Source of the DNA: Flavobacteriales bacterium | GTDB lineage: Bacteria; Bacteroidota; Bacteroidia; Flavobacteriales_F; PHOS-HE28 | DNA length: 64,000 bases | Assembly (NCBI GenBank): GCA_020635715.1 | Contig: JACJZG010000005.1 | Coordinates: 120,752 to 184,751, forward strand | Direction: 5' to 3' | Part shown: positions 36,601 through 43,959 of the stretch, in pieces | Layout of the letters: each line of letters opens with the position of its first letter | Numbering within the stretch: position 1 is the first letter of the stretch | Made by a program: the position numbers and the translations under genes | The notes under the pieces: generated by a model | Databases searched by the model: none | The model's input: the letters and a program-made list of their open reading frames with translations, nothing else | What the model was told of the DNA's origin: nothing

Positions 36601-37254
36601 GTGGCTGTCGTTGCTGGCGATGATGGGCACGTTGTACTTGCGGCTCCATTGCACCAGCACGGCGTTCACCTTGTCCTGCTCGGGGATGCCGTGACGCTGC
36701 AGCTCGATGTAGTAGTCCTCGCCGAAGAGGTCAAGCCACCACTTGAACTCGGCTTCCGCAGCGATCAGATCGCCATCACCCGCCCGCATGATCGCCTGTG
36801 GTACGCTCGCTCCGAGACAGCAGGTGGTGGCGATCAGTCCTTCATGGTACTGCTCGATCAGCTCCTTGTCGATCCGCGGATACTTGCTGTAGAAGCCGTC
36901 GATGAAGCCCAGGGAACACAACTTGCTGAGGTTCCGGTAGCCCTCGGCGTTCTTCGCCAGCATCAGCTGGTGGTAGCGCTTGTCCTTGTCGTCCCGGGTG
37001 AAGGTCTTCTTGTGGCGGTCGGTCACCACATAGAATTCGCAACCCACGATCGGCTTCACCTTCAAGCTGCCGTCCTCGTTCTTGTGCTTGCCCGCCTCGG
37101 CCACGAACTTGAAGGCACCGAACATGTTGCCATGGTCGGTGATGGCGAGCGCGGGCTGGCCGTCCTTCGCGGCCTTCTTGAAGAGCGAGGGGATGCTGGC
37201 GGCGCCGTCCAGCAGGGAGAACTGGGTGTGGACGTGGAGGTGCGAGAACTTCAT
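33679..37254 (-). CDS. dnaE: DNA polymerase III subunit alpha, C-terminal tail apparently frameshifted
   Basis: 1191 residues as read. The replicative polymerase: PHP domain at the N-terminus (HLHVHTQFSLLDGAASIPSL, ITDHGNMFGAF), palm catalytic aspartates in PDIDTDF (about 426-432) with GPGRGSAAGS before it, fingers (YRPGPLEYIPNFIKRKHGQE, YQEQVMLLSQKLAGFSKGDA), HhH region (RFGLGGVKGVGEGAVEAI) and an OB fold near residues 985-1080. The last ten codons read RHPPRVQAWRSPRN, which is atypical. Shifting one base at about 33,725-33,740 instead gives EAPAKGPGVAITEELIHALD then GLADVSYALN, ending at 33633 with good codon use. So the true 3' end is probably 33633. TAACTTCG at 37268-37275 may be the promoter box. 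Confidence 0.95.
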   Translation of the reverse strand: MKFSHLHVHTQFSLLDGAASIPSLFKKAAKDGQPALAITDHGNMFGAFKFVAEAGKHKNEDGSLKVKPIVGCEFYVVTDRHKKTFTRDDKDKRYHQLMLAKNAEGYRNLSKLCSLGFIDGFYSKYPRIDKELIEQYHEGLIATTCCLGASVPQAIMRAGDGDLIAAEAEFKWWLDLFGEDYYIELQRHGIPEQDKVNAVLVQWSRKYNVPIIASNDSHYTDQEDSNAHDILLCVNTGEKQSTPIATDEDVSTKDKRFGFPNDQFFFKTQAQMAETFRDLPEALDNTNRIVDKVETLKLKKDILLPNYQLPEGFTDQDEYLKHLTYEGAIKRWLGEGNGGIDSLDPKVKERLDFELFTIRTMGFAGYFLIVQDFINHGRDIGVLIGPGRGSAAGSAVAYCIGITNIDPIKYDLLFERFLNPDRKSMPDIDTDFDDEGRQKVIDYVVEKYGQNQVAQIVTYGSMAAKSSIRDVSRVMDLPLPEADRLAKLIPERPGIELGRLLHAPMDGDGSLKTKENLGSDELAAVKQLREILESGELTSDVLSAAEKLEGSVRGTGVHAAGIIIAPSDLTDIIPVCTSKDSELLTTQYDGRVIEDAGVIKMDFLGLKTLTIIRDALRMIQANHGVEIDIDAIPLDDAKTLALYQRAETNGTFQFESAGMQKYLRELKPDQFADLIAMNALYRPGPLEYIPNFIKRKHGQEAIVYDLPEMEEYLHETYGITVYQEQVMLLSQKLAGFSKGDADVLRKAMGKKDRATLDKMKGKFLEGIAERGFDPKVCAKVWTDWEAFAQYAFNKSHSTCYAFVAYQTAWLKANYPAEYMASVLTHNLASIDKVTFFMEECRRMGIPVLGPDVNESRYPFSVNKAGQIRFGLGGVKGVGEGAVEAIVREREENGPYTSIHDLMRRVDLRAANRKALESLAHAGAFDGLGTLRAHFFHSPGEGRPTWIETLVRYGQQHQDGSDSSQVSMFDGLEDEAAAIPEPPAPAIDEWIALEKLHHEKEVIGFYLSGHPLDDHRLEIKHLCNTTLPELKDLDKLGGRDLTFAGIVTKGEHRIAKNGKPFGSMSLEDHHGSHDFMLFGEDYLKFKHYLVPGTLLFVKARATERTWGRDEGQLELKVSQIDLLGDVREKYITKLNLRLDADRLDDTLAHEIGQLLKASSPGKCKVNIQLVSEQEKMALRHPPRVQAWRSPRN

Positions 37255-37267
37255 GGTGGAAGGGCCA

Positions 37268-37275
37268 CGAAGTTA
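37268..37275 (-). promoter_or_regulatory. Promoter -7-like box TAACTTCG upstream of dnaE
   Basis: TAACTTCG on the minus strand, 13 bases before the dnaE ATG. Confidence 0.4.
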
Positions 37276-37329
37276 CCGGGCGAACGAAGCCTTCTCGTGA
37301 TCAGTTTTCCACGATCCCGAGGCCTGCGC

Positions 37330-38334
37330 TCACCGCTGCGCCGTCATCATCTTCGCTGTGCGCCAGACCCCTGCGGAGTTGCGCACCTCGGCCTGGTACA
37401 CATAGTTGGCCGAGGGCAGCCCCAACTTGACCATGTCCAGCACGATGCGGTGCTCACCAGCGGGCAGACCGAGCTGTTGCACATCGGCCACCTTACGGCC
37501 TTGCAGGTCGTAGAGGTCCAGTTGCACATCGCTGGCGCGCTCGAGACGGATCGGTACCACCGTGCCGCCTACGTACGGGTTGGGTACGTTCTGTCCGAGT
37601 TCGAATTGCTCGGCGACCTGCAGTTCCGCCAAGCCGGTCGGGATGCCATTGCCTTGTACAGCCACCTCGAGGAAGCTGTCATAGCCGCCTTCGTCATTCG
37701 CTTCAAGCGTCGCCAACTGGAACTCGTAGCCGTTGTTGAAGATGCCGTCCTGGTTGTAGCTCAATGGGTCCGCGCCGGATGGATAGAGGTCCGGATTGGC
37801 CGCATAGATGGCGTTCTTCGTTTCGATCGGATAGGTGAGCTGGGAGATCGCCGCATAGCTGCTGTTCACATACACCTGGAAGTGGATGTGGCAGATGCGA
37901 CCCGGATACCAGCCTGGGAAGATCGTCTGGAACTCCACCATGCCATCGGCATCAGTGAATTGATAGCCGCGCAGGTAGGTGAGCCCGGCCTGGCCAGGAT
38001 TGTTGCTCACACTGTAGCCCGAGTAGCGCCCTTCGTTGCTGCAGTGCCAGATGTTCACGCGAACGTTCGGCATGGGCTCACAGTTGTTCAGGCCGATGAT
38101 GCGAAGACGGACCGTATGCGGTACGCCGGGATAACCCTCCGTGATGTCCTGCCGGAAGAAGGTCGCATTCTCCGTAAGGTCCAATGGGAAGGGCCCTGCC
38201 GTTTCCGAAGGGATGAGCGAACAAACACCGCGTTCCCCGGTGAAGCGCCCGTCCTCAGCGAAGGCACGGCCGATGGGTAGGAAGGTGGCGGCACCGAGCA
38301 ATCCGCTGGTCCGGAGGAATTCACGCTTGTTCAT
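37330..38334 (-). CDS. Exported intradiol ring-cleavage dioxygenase-like protein with T9SS-like C-terminus
   Basis: 334 residues from ATG 38334. The N-terminus MNKREFLRTSGLLGAATFLP looks like a Tat-type signal with KR instead of RR. The catalytic domain (about 35-240) keeps all four non-haem Fe(III) ligands of protocatechuate/catechol dioxygenases: Tyr in EGRYSGY (about 104), Tyr in FPGWYPGR (about 143) and His 149/151 in CHIHFQVY. The C-terminal about 85 residues (QNVPNPYVGGTVVPIRL ... GEHRIVLDMVKLGLPSANYV) form a T9SS/FlgD-like sorting domain. So this is predicted to be an extracellular enzyme cleaving catechol-type rings; substrate unknown. Longer in-frame starts overlap the divergent SDR gene and are rejected. 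Confidence 0.88.
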   Translation of the reverse strand: MNKREFLRTSGLLGAATFLPIGRAFAEDGRFTGERGVCSLIPSETAGPFPLDLTENATFFRQDITEGYPGVPHTVRLRIIGLNNCEPMPNVRVNIWHCSNEGRYSGYSVSNNPGQAGLTYLRGYQFTDADGMVEFQTIFPGWYPGRICHIHFQVYVNSSYAAISQLTYPIETKNAIYAANPDLYPSGADPLSYNQDGIFNNGYEFQLATLEANDEGGYDSFLEVAVQGNGIPTGLAELQVAEQFELGQNVPNPYVGGTVVPIRLERASDVQLDLYDLQGRKVADVQQLGLPAGEHRIVLDMVKLGLPSANYVYQAEVRNSAGVWRTAKMMTAQR

Positions 38335-38501
38335 GGGGTGGTTTGTCTTTGGACTCCGAATGTTCGTAGTGGTTTCACGTGCCCACCAGCTTTCCGACCG
38401 ACCAATGGGAATGGGCGATGAAGTTCGATGAGCGATCGGCGGGGAACGGTGAAGCACTGGTAAATTCGGACCCGGCGCCACTGTCCGGCACCGATCAACA
38501 C

Positions 38502-39311
38502 ATGTCCAGAGTAGCGCTCATCACCGGAGGAAGCCGCGGCATCGGCCGCGCCATCGCCCTCAAGCTCGCCAGCAACGGCTATTCCATCGTCATCGCCGCC
38601 AAGTCCACGGAGGAGGACCCGCGCATCCCTGGCACCATCCATACGGTGGCGAAGGAGGTGGAGGAGCTCGGTGGGAAGGCACTTGCCGTGAAGGTCGATA
38701 TCCGCTCGGAGGAGCAGGTCGTCGCCATGTTCGAGCAGGTGAAGAAGACCTTCGGTCACCTGGACGTGCTGGTGAATAACGCCAGCGCGATCAACCTGTC
38801 CAACACCGAGCGCATGGAGATGAAGCGCTGGGACCTGATGAACCAGATCAACGTGCGCGGCACCTACATGGTCTCCAAGTATGCGATCTCCCTGCTGAAG
38901 GAGGGGACGAACGCGCACATCCTCACGCTCTCGCCACCGCTGAACCTGGACAAGGTGTGGTTCGCCAAGCACCTCGGGTACACCATGGCGAAATACGGCA
39001 TGAGCATGACCGTGCTCGGACTCGCTGCGGAGCTCAAGCAGTCCGGTATCGCGGTGAACGCCCTGTGGCCGCGCACCACCATCGCCACGGCGGCGGTGCA
39101 GAACCTGCTCGGCGGCGATCAGCTCATCGCCCGCAGCCGCAAGCCCGAGATCGTGGCCGACGCCGCCTGGACGGTGGTGAACAAGAACAGCGCGAACTAC
39201 ACCGGTCGTTTCCTGATCGACGAGGAGGTGCTGCGCGAGAGCGGTATCACCGACTTCGATCAGTATGCCGTGAACCCCGGTGGCGAGTTGATGCCCGACC
39301 TCTTCCTATAA
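38502..39311 (+). CDS. SDR family oxidoreductase (HSDL2-like)
   Basis: 269 residues from ATG 38502 (MSRVALITGGSRGIGRAIAL). Rossmann motif TGGSRGIG, NNASAI, and the catalytic YTMAKYG (YxxxK) with a preceding Ser in LTLSPPLNLDK. The sequence IPGTIHTVAKEVEELGGKAL and LKQSGIAVNALWPRTTIATA match the hydroxysteroid-dehydrogenase-like 2 subgroup. NAD(P)-dependent, cytosolic; substrate unknown. The 41 extra in-frame N-terminal residues are rejected as non-Rossmann. Its stop region overlaps the convergent OsmC gene by six bases. Confidence 0.92.
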   Translation: MSRVALITGGSRGIGRAIALKLASNGYSIVIAAKSTEEDPRIPGTIHTVAKEVEELGGKALAVKVDIRSEEQVVAMFEQVKKTFGHLDVLVNNASAINLSNTERMEMKRWDLMNQINVRGTYMVSKYAISLLKEGTNAHILTLSPPLNLDKVWFAKHLGYTMAKYGMSMTVLGLAAELKQSGIAVNALWPRTTIATAAVQNLLGGDQLIARSRKPEIVADAAWTVVNKNSANYTGRFLIDEEVLRESGITDFDQYAVNPGGELMPDLFL

Positions 39312-39785
39312 CGTCGTTGCCGACCGGATCACCGGTAAGCAGCGCACGGGGAAATTCACGGAGTTGGCGATGAAGCAGAGTTCGTGCGCCTTGTGGTGCA
39401 GTGCCACCGCCTTTGCGATCATCTCTTCTGAAGCAACGACGACATCCGGGTGAAGCACGACCTCCAGGAAACGTCCGCTTCCATCCGGGAAGGTCTCCAT
39501 GGTACCAGTGGCTTTGTCCACGTAGCTGGTCACCACCACACCGTTCACTGCGCACACGTGCAGGTAGCTCATGAGGTGGCAGGCGCTCAACGCTGCTACC
39601 AACAGGTCCTCCGGGTTGTGGTGGTTCCGATCCCCGCGGAAGGTGGGGTCGGCTGATCCGAGCAGATCCGGCTTCCCTTCGATCCGGATGACGTGATCGC
39701 GGCCGTAGCTCCGGTAATGGTCCGTTCCCGTACCTCGGTTCCCGGTCCATACGACCTCGAGTGAATAGTGGTGCTTGTGCTCCAT
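39306..39785 (-). CDS. OsmC family protein
   Basis: 159 residues from ATG 39785 (MEHKHHYSLEVVWTGNRGTG). OsmC/Ohr fold with NPEDLLVAALSACHLMSYLH (catalytic Cys in ACHL, residue about 82) and the Arg/Glu region of the N-terminus. The second conserved Cys is replaced by a Cys in HELCFIANSV near the C-terminus, consistent with the YhfA/OsmC-like subgroup. Members reduce organic hydroperoxides with thiols. Divergent from the NTF2-like gene, with a box for each in the 67-base gap. Confidence 0.88.
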   Translation of the reverse strand: MEHKHHYSLEVVWTGNRGTGTDHYRSYGRDHVIRIEGKPDLLGSADPTFRGDRNHHNPEDLLVAALSACHLMSYLHVCAVNGVVVTSYVDKATGTMETFPDGSGRFLEVVLHPDVVVASEEMIAKAVALHHKAHELCFIANSVNFPVRCLPVIRSATTL

Positions 39786-39814
39786 GTGGATCCTTGAATG
39801 GTCCCGGCCGCGCA

Positions 39815-39822
39815 CGAAGCTA
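39815..39822 (-). promoter_or_regulatory. Promoter -7-like box TAGCTTCG upstream of OsmC gene
   Basis: TAGCTTCG on the minus strand, 29 bases before the OsmC ATG. Confidence 0.4.
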
Positions 39823-39839
39823 GATCGGTCCGGCTCCTG

Positions 39840-39847
39840 TACTTTCA
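39840..39847 (+). promoter_or_regulatory. Promoter -7-like box TACTTTCA
   Basis: TACTTTCACGGCG followed by ATG 39853: five bases from box to start. Confidence 0.4.
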
Positions 39848-39852
39848 CGGCG

Positions 39853-40305
39853 ATGCACGTCCTCGAACGGTTCTATTCCGCTTTCGCACAGCGCGACCAT
39901 TCCGCGATGGGCGCATGCTACCATGCAGGTGCCCGCTTCAGTGATCCGGTCTTCCCGGACCTCGACGAAGCGCAGGTGCGGGCCATGTGGCGCATGTTGC
40001 TCACGAGCGGCACGGACCTGCGGATCACCTACGAAGTGCTGCAAGCGGAAGAGACGAGGGGCAAGGTCCGCTGGCAGGCTTGGTACACCTTCAGCCGCAC
40101 AGGCCGCAAGGTGCACAACGTGGTCACCTCGGAGTTCGTGATCCAGGACGAACTGATCATCGTGCAGCGCGACCGATTCGACTTCTGGCGCTGGAGCCGA
40201 CAAGCCCTGGGAACGCCTGGCGTCGTGCTCGGCTGGTCCCCGCTGGTCAAGAACAAGGTGCGTCGGATCGCAGCCGCTGGCCTGCGCAAGGCCATGGGCT
40301 CCTGA
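39853..40305 (+). CDS. NTF2-like (SnoaL-type) protein
   Basis: 150 residues from ATG 39853 (MHVLERFYSAFAQRDHSAMG). The N-terminal helix-turn pattern FYSAFAQRDHSAMGACYHAG followed by FSDPVFPDLD is the SnoaL/NTF2-like cone fold. WQAWYTFSRTGRKVHNVVTS and DELIIVQRDRFDFWRWSRQA form the later strands and helix. Such proteins are small isomerases/hydrolases or ligand binders; role unknown. The C-terminal tail (VKNKVRRIAAAGLRKAMGS) is basic. Confidence 0.82.
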   Translation: MHVLERFYSAFAQRDHSAMGACYHAGARFSDPVFPDLDEAQVRAMWRMLLTSGTDLRITYEVLQAEETRGKVRWQAWYTFSRTGRKVHNVVTSEFVIQDELIIVQRDRFDFWRWSRQALGTPGVVLGWSPLVKNKVRRIAAAGLRKAMGS

Positions 40306-40662
40306 TCACTCTTCCTTCCGATCCTCGATCACAGGCGGTTCCAACATCACCACCTCCAGCTTCCTCATGCCGTACTTGGCCTTCAGGATGGTTCGACTGT
40401 CATTGCCTTCCTCCGGGGTGGCGAAGCGCAGGACATCGAGGTCCTGCACTTCGCTCAACGCGGGGAACAAGGTCCTGTAGTCGGCAAGAAGTTGTGGTGT
40501 GGTGACAGCCTCGGACGTTTCGATCAACGGGGTGATGTACACCACGGGACCATTGCGCCAGTTGCCCACCGCATGGCTCCAGATCGTCTTCTGTGCGCAC
40601 AGCGTCGAGGACAACAACAGTGCGAAGAGCAGGCCGAGGCTCCGGTTCATGCCACTTGCCAT
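40306..40662 (-). CDS. Small secreted hypothetical protein
   Basis: 118 residues (MASGMNRSLGLLFALLLSST) with a signal peptide ending at LCAQ; ATG 40650 is an equally possible start. The mature part (YITPLIETSEAVTTPQLLAD, DLDVLRFATPEEGNDSRTIL) has no recognised family. The first start overlaps the lysyl-oxidase-like gene stop (TGATG), so the two are probably translated together. That proximity makes it a candidate accessory factor, not a known one. Confidence 0.65.
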   Translation of the reverse strand: MASGMNRSLGLLFALLLSSTLCAQKTIWSHAVGNWRNGPVVYITPLIETSEAVTTPQLLADYRTLFPALSEVQDLDVLRFATPEEGNDSRTILKAKYGMRKLEVVMLEPPVIEDRKEE

Positions 40663-43046
40663 CAACGCTCCACGTGGAGCTTGCCCGATCCGTTCACCGC
40701 ACCGGTCAATTGATAGAAGTAGGCGCCCGCGCCCAGCGCACCGCGTTCGATCAGGAAGCGCCCCGACCCGCTGGCATCCGTCTGCTGTTGCACCACGCGA
40801 CCCTGCAGGTCCATCACCGTCAGGTGAACGGCCTCGCCGGTCGTGGGCGGGTAGAGCAAATTGGTCTGTAGTGTGAAGGGGTTCGGATACACCCGGATGC
40901 CGGCGTCCATCCCGCGGTCGCCCACGCCCGTGATGGTGGCGCAGGCGTCCACCAGTTCGGTGATGGCGTTGTGGTAGTTCTCGTTCACCACATCGATCAC
41001 CTCGTCGATGCAGATCAAGTTGCCCGCGTTGGTGAAGTGGACGCGGCAGAGCGGCTTGTAGTCCGGACCGCGCTGGATCGTGGAGTCCACATCGCTCAGG
41101 CACATCAGGTGGCCCGTGCCGAAGCCGTAGCTCGGCGTGGCGGGGTATTCCACCGGGTCGTACAGGCTCTCGACGTTCGTGATCTGGATGCCGGTCAGCA
41201 GCAGCTCATAGCCGAGCAGGCGGCGGTTGGCATTGCGCACGTGGATGTCCAGCCAGCCTTCGGTCATGTTCAATGCGCCGATGGTGAAGCGCACCGTGTC
41301 GAAGGGGTTGATGATCTCGTTGAACGGGAAGTTGCAATGATCATGCACCGCGGCGCTGTCCGGCGGGTGGTTGTAGATGTTCCAGTAGTTGCAGAAGGAC
41401 ATGAGGGCCGCATCGGTCACGGTGAGCTCACCGTCCTGGTCGATATCGTTGCACGGTACCGGTGTCAGGTCATTCCCGATGATCCCGGTCTCGTAGAAGT
41501 TCACGTCCATGCCGTTCTGGTAGCCGTCGTTGTTCAGGTCACCGATCAAGGCCGTGCCCGCGCAATTGCCGAGGCAGTCCATCTGGGCCGGGCCGTAGAT
41601 CTCGCCCTGGCAGTCCACGTAAGGCTCGCATTCGTCATCCACCGTGATCACCAGGGTGGGAGAACGGTCGATGTTGATGCACACCTGCGCCCAGTTGTTG
41701 AAGTGGTTGCTTTCCACACGACCCAGCGCGTCCGGGTCATTGTCCCAGTTGGTGCGCACCACCAGGGTGTAGGTGCCCTCCGGTACGCCGGTGATGTCGA
41801 TCCAGTTGCAGCTTGTGCCACTGCCATATACGTCCGCACATCCGGCGCTGATGCCCATGTTGCCGCAGCCGTACTGACCGCTTCCGCCGCCGTTGCAGTC
41901 GATGTCCATCACGCAGAAGCCGTTCTTGAAGCCTACCGCGAGTTCCTGTCCCTGGGCATCGTACAAAAGGTATTCCGCATACCCCTTGTAGTGCACGTGG
42001 CCGTGGCAGTTCACCAGCTCGAACTGGTCAGGATTGGCAGCGGGCGTACCGATGTAATAGTCGAGCTCGCCGATGTTGGCGATGCGTGTGTCGAAGCGCA
42101 GGATCTCCCGTTCGCCATAGCCCGTGAGGCAGCCTTCGGCGATGTAGCAGTTGCCCTGGTTCACCGTGGTGTAGGAGAGGTTCAAGGAGTTCGTCAAGCG
42201 CACCTGGTCCACCGTGAGGTCCGGGGCTTGTGGGCAGTCCTCGCTTCCCCAGGGGATGCAGCTGCCATCATCCACCGTTGCCAGCGGATCGAAATTGCAT
42301 GAGTTCGGGTCCGTGCAGCCGCTGATGGGGCCGAAGTAGGTGATCGACCAGCCGATGCTCATCCCGTCGCACGAGGTGCCGGCATCGCCGATCCGGATCC
42401 ACACCACGTCGCCCACGCCCAGGTTGGCGGTCAATTGGGCCTGCACGCCGTTCGGGCAGCCTCCTTCAGCGAAGTACATCGTTCCCGCCGGGCTCTCGTC
42501 CGGGGTGAGGCCGGTGCAATGATCGTAGACCCAGATCCGCGTGTCGCAGGTGGCCAGGCCGCAGGTGCTGATGAGGTATTGGCCGCTCACATCCGGTGAG
42601 AAGCTGTACCAAGTGTTCGGAGCGGGAGCCGTGTGAGTGCCTTCGGTCACCGGCAGCGGATTGCCGCAGCTGAAGCCGGGCGGGCAGTTCACCTCGGTCA
42701 CCTGGGTGTAGGTGTAGTTGTTGCCGTGTGCGGTTCCCCCGCTTGCCACCAGGACACCATCCAACGTCACGGTGTAGCCGCCCTGACCCACGAGCCCATC
42801 GCCGTAGCTGTCGTTCATCGTGAAGATCAGGCATTCACCCGTAGGCACGCAGAGCGAACCACCGGCCACGTTGCCAGCGCCGATCGGGCTGCTGTCGTGG
42901 GTCACCGTCCAGCTGATCTCGTTCGGCCAGTTGTCCGGTACGATGCTGATCACCAGCTCACTCTCCCCGACAGGGCAATCGCCTTGAGCGAAGGTGTGCG
43001 TGGTTGCGGTAAGGAGTGTTGTGGTCAGGAGTAGCGTTCTGAGCAT
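40662..43046 (-). CDS. T9SS-exported lysyl oxidase-family copper protein
   Basis: 794 residues from ATG 43046 (signal MLRTLLLTTTLLTATTHTFA). Two N-terminal beta-sandwich segments (NDSYGDGLVGQGGYTVTLDG; APNTWYSFSPDVSGQYLIST) are followed by a lysyl oxidase domain (about 270-460). In it the Cu motif CHGHVHYKGY (His 348, 350, 352), the Lys of GFKNGFC (about 374) and the Tyr of CADVYGSG (about 407) align with the animal copper site and the Lys/Tyr pair that forms the lysyl-tyrosyl-quinone cofactor. CNWIDITGVPEGTYTLVV also matches. A dockerin-like Ca-binding stretch (GDLNNDGYQNGMDVNF; CNDIDQDGELTVTDAAL) and a T9SS type A domain (IRVYPNPFTLQTNLLY) follow. Predicted extracellular amine oxidase. Confidence 0.88.
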   Translation of the reverse strand: MLRTLLLTTTLLTATTHTFAQGDCPVGESELVISIVPDNWPNEISWTVTHDSSPIGAGNVAGGSLCVPTGECLIFTMNDSYGDGLVGQGGYTVTLDGVLVASGGTAHGNNYTYTQVTEVNCPPGFSCGNPLPVTEGTHTAPAPNTWYSFSPDVSGQYLISTCGLATCDTRIWVYDHCTGLTPDESPAGTMYFAEGGCPNGVQAQLTANLGVGDVVWIRIGDAGTSCDGMSIGWSITYFGPISGCTDPNSCNFDPLATVDDGSCIPWGSEDCPQAPDLTVDQVRLTNSLNLSYTTVNQGNCYIAEGCLTGYGEREILRFDTRIANIGELDYYIGTPAANPDQFELVNCHGHVHYKGYAEYLLYDAQGQELAVGFKNGFCVMDIDCNGGGSGQYGCGNMGISAGCADVYGSGTSCNWIDITGVPEGTYTLVVRTNWDNDPDALGRVESNHFNNWAQVCINIDRSPTLVITVDDECEPYVDCQGEIYGPAQMDCLGNCAGTALIGDLNNDGYQNGMDVNFYETGIIGNDLTPVPCNDIDQDGELTVTDAALMSFCNYWNIYNHPPDSAAVHDHCNFPFNEIINPFDTVRFTIGALNMTEGWLDIHVRNANRRLLGYELLLTGIQITNVESLYDPVEYPATPSYGFGTGHLMCLSDVDSTIQRGPDYKPLCRVHFTNAGNLICIDEVIDVVNENYHNAITELVDACATITGVGDRGMDAGIRVYPNPFTLQTNLLYPPTTGEAVHLTVMDLQGRVVQQQTDASGSGRFLIERGALGAGAYFYQLTGAVNGSGKLHVER

Positions 43047-43195
43047 GGAGGATCGGATAAGGCAAGCAAGTTGGTGCATCAAGGACGGTCCTCGAAACCA
43101 CTTCGGCGTCTGGCTTGGAAACCTCAGCGCACCGCCACGCCGACCTTGGAACCCAAGGTGCCCTGGATGAACGTGTTATCGACCGCGACCGTTGA

Positions 43196-43828
43196 TCAGC
43201 CCTTCATGAAAGGCCGGCTGAACATCCGCCCTTTGGCATCGGACAGACGAAGCAGGTACAGGCCATCGGGCAAACCGCTCAGGTCCAAGGTCATCAAGCC
43301 GGTGCCGGCGCTCTTGCGCACCGATCGGCCATCCGGCGCGACCAGCTCCATGCGGAGCGGATCCGAGGTGCCGATGTTGACGTTCAAGGTCTCATTGGCC
43401 GGTACGGGATAGAGCTTCACACCGCCCCACGGGCTTTCCTCCTTGACGCTGTTCGGATCCACCACGGTGATCGTTCCGAACTGGGTGGTGCTATGGAACT
43501 GTCCTTGGAAGGAGCCCGTGCATTCGTAGTCGTACGCGCCGGGTATGGTGAACGTGTGCGACCAGACCCACGGGGCGCTTTGAGGGTTCGCGTTGTTCGC
43601 GAAGCCTTCTGGATTGTCCGGGAAGGTGCTCAGCTGTCCGAACACGTTGTGGCTCCCGCTGATGTTCGTCCACCGCACGATGTCGCCCACATCGATCACC
43701 AGTTCCATGGGATCGTAATAGGGGAGGTTGTTCGGGTCGAGCAGGGAGCCACCGACCTCCACGTCCCAGGTGGTCTGTGCGATGCAAGCGAAAGGAAGGA
43801 AGGCGGTCAGGGTAAGCAGTGCTTTCAT
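43196..43828 (-). CDS. T9SS-exported cupredoxin (plastocyanin-like) protein
   Basis: 210 residues from ATG 43828 (MKALLTLTAFLPFACIAQTT signal). A cupredoxin domain: VDVGDIVRWTNISGSHNVFG (first copper His in GSHN), then WSHTFTIPGAYDYECTGSFQ with the Cys ligand and FHSTTQFGTITVVD with the second His. The axial Met position appears to be Gln/Phe, which would change the copper site. A T9SS type A domain follows (VKLYPVPANETLNVNIG ... LPDGLYLLRLSDAKGR). The gene lies 149 bases upstream of the lysyl-oxidase-like gene on the same strand, suggesting a shared copper or redox role outside the cell (inference). Confidence 0.83.
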   Translation of the reverse strand: MKALLTLTAFLPFACIAQTTWDVEVGGSLLDPNNLPYYDPMELVIDVGDIVRWTNISGSHNVFGQLSTFPDNPEGFANNANPQSAPWVWSHTFTIPGAYDYECTGSFQGQFHSTTQFGTITVVDPNSVKEESPWGGVKLYPVPANETLNVNIGTSDPLRMELVAPDGRSVRKSAGTGLMTLDLSGLPDGLYLLRLSDAKGRMFSRPFMKG

Positions 43829-43959
43829 GGTCAAGGTTCTGGCGTGAAGAAAGAGCGTTCCGATCGCACTTCAGCCCGCAAGGCCCATGAAGAACCCGCC
43901 ACTCTGGGAGGGCTGCCTGCACAACTCCATTCCGTTGCTGTTGATGGTCCTGTGGACCA

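Noticed and set aside
36127..38280. Plus-strand open frame of over 700 codons opposite dnaE and the dioxygenase gene
   Set aside because: Overlaps two well-supported minus-strand genes; no domain seen.
40971..42302. Plus-strand open frame of about 440 codons opposite the lysyl oxidase-like gene
   Set aside because: Shadow frame; no recognisable domain and opposite a protein with clear motifs.
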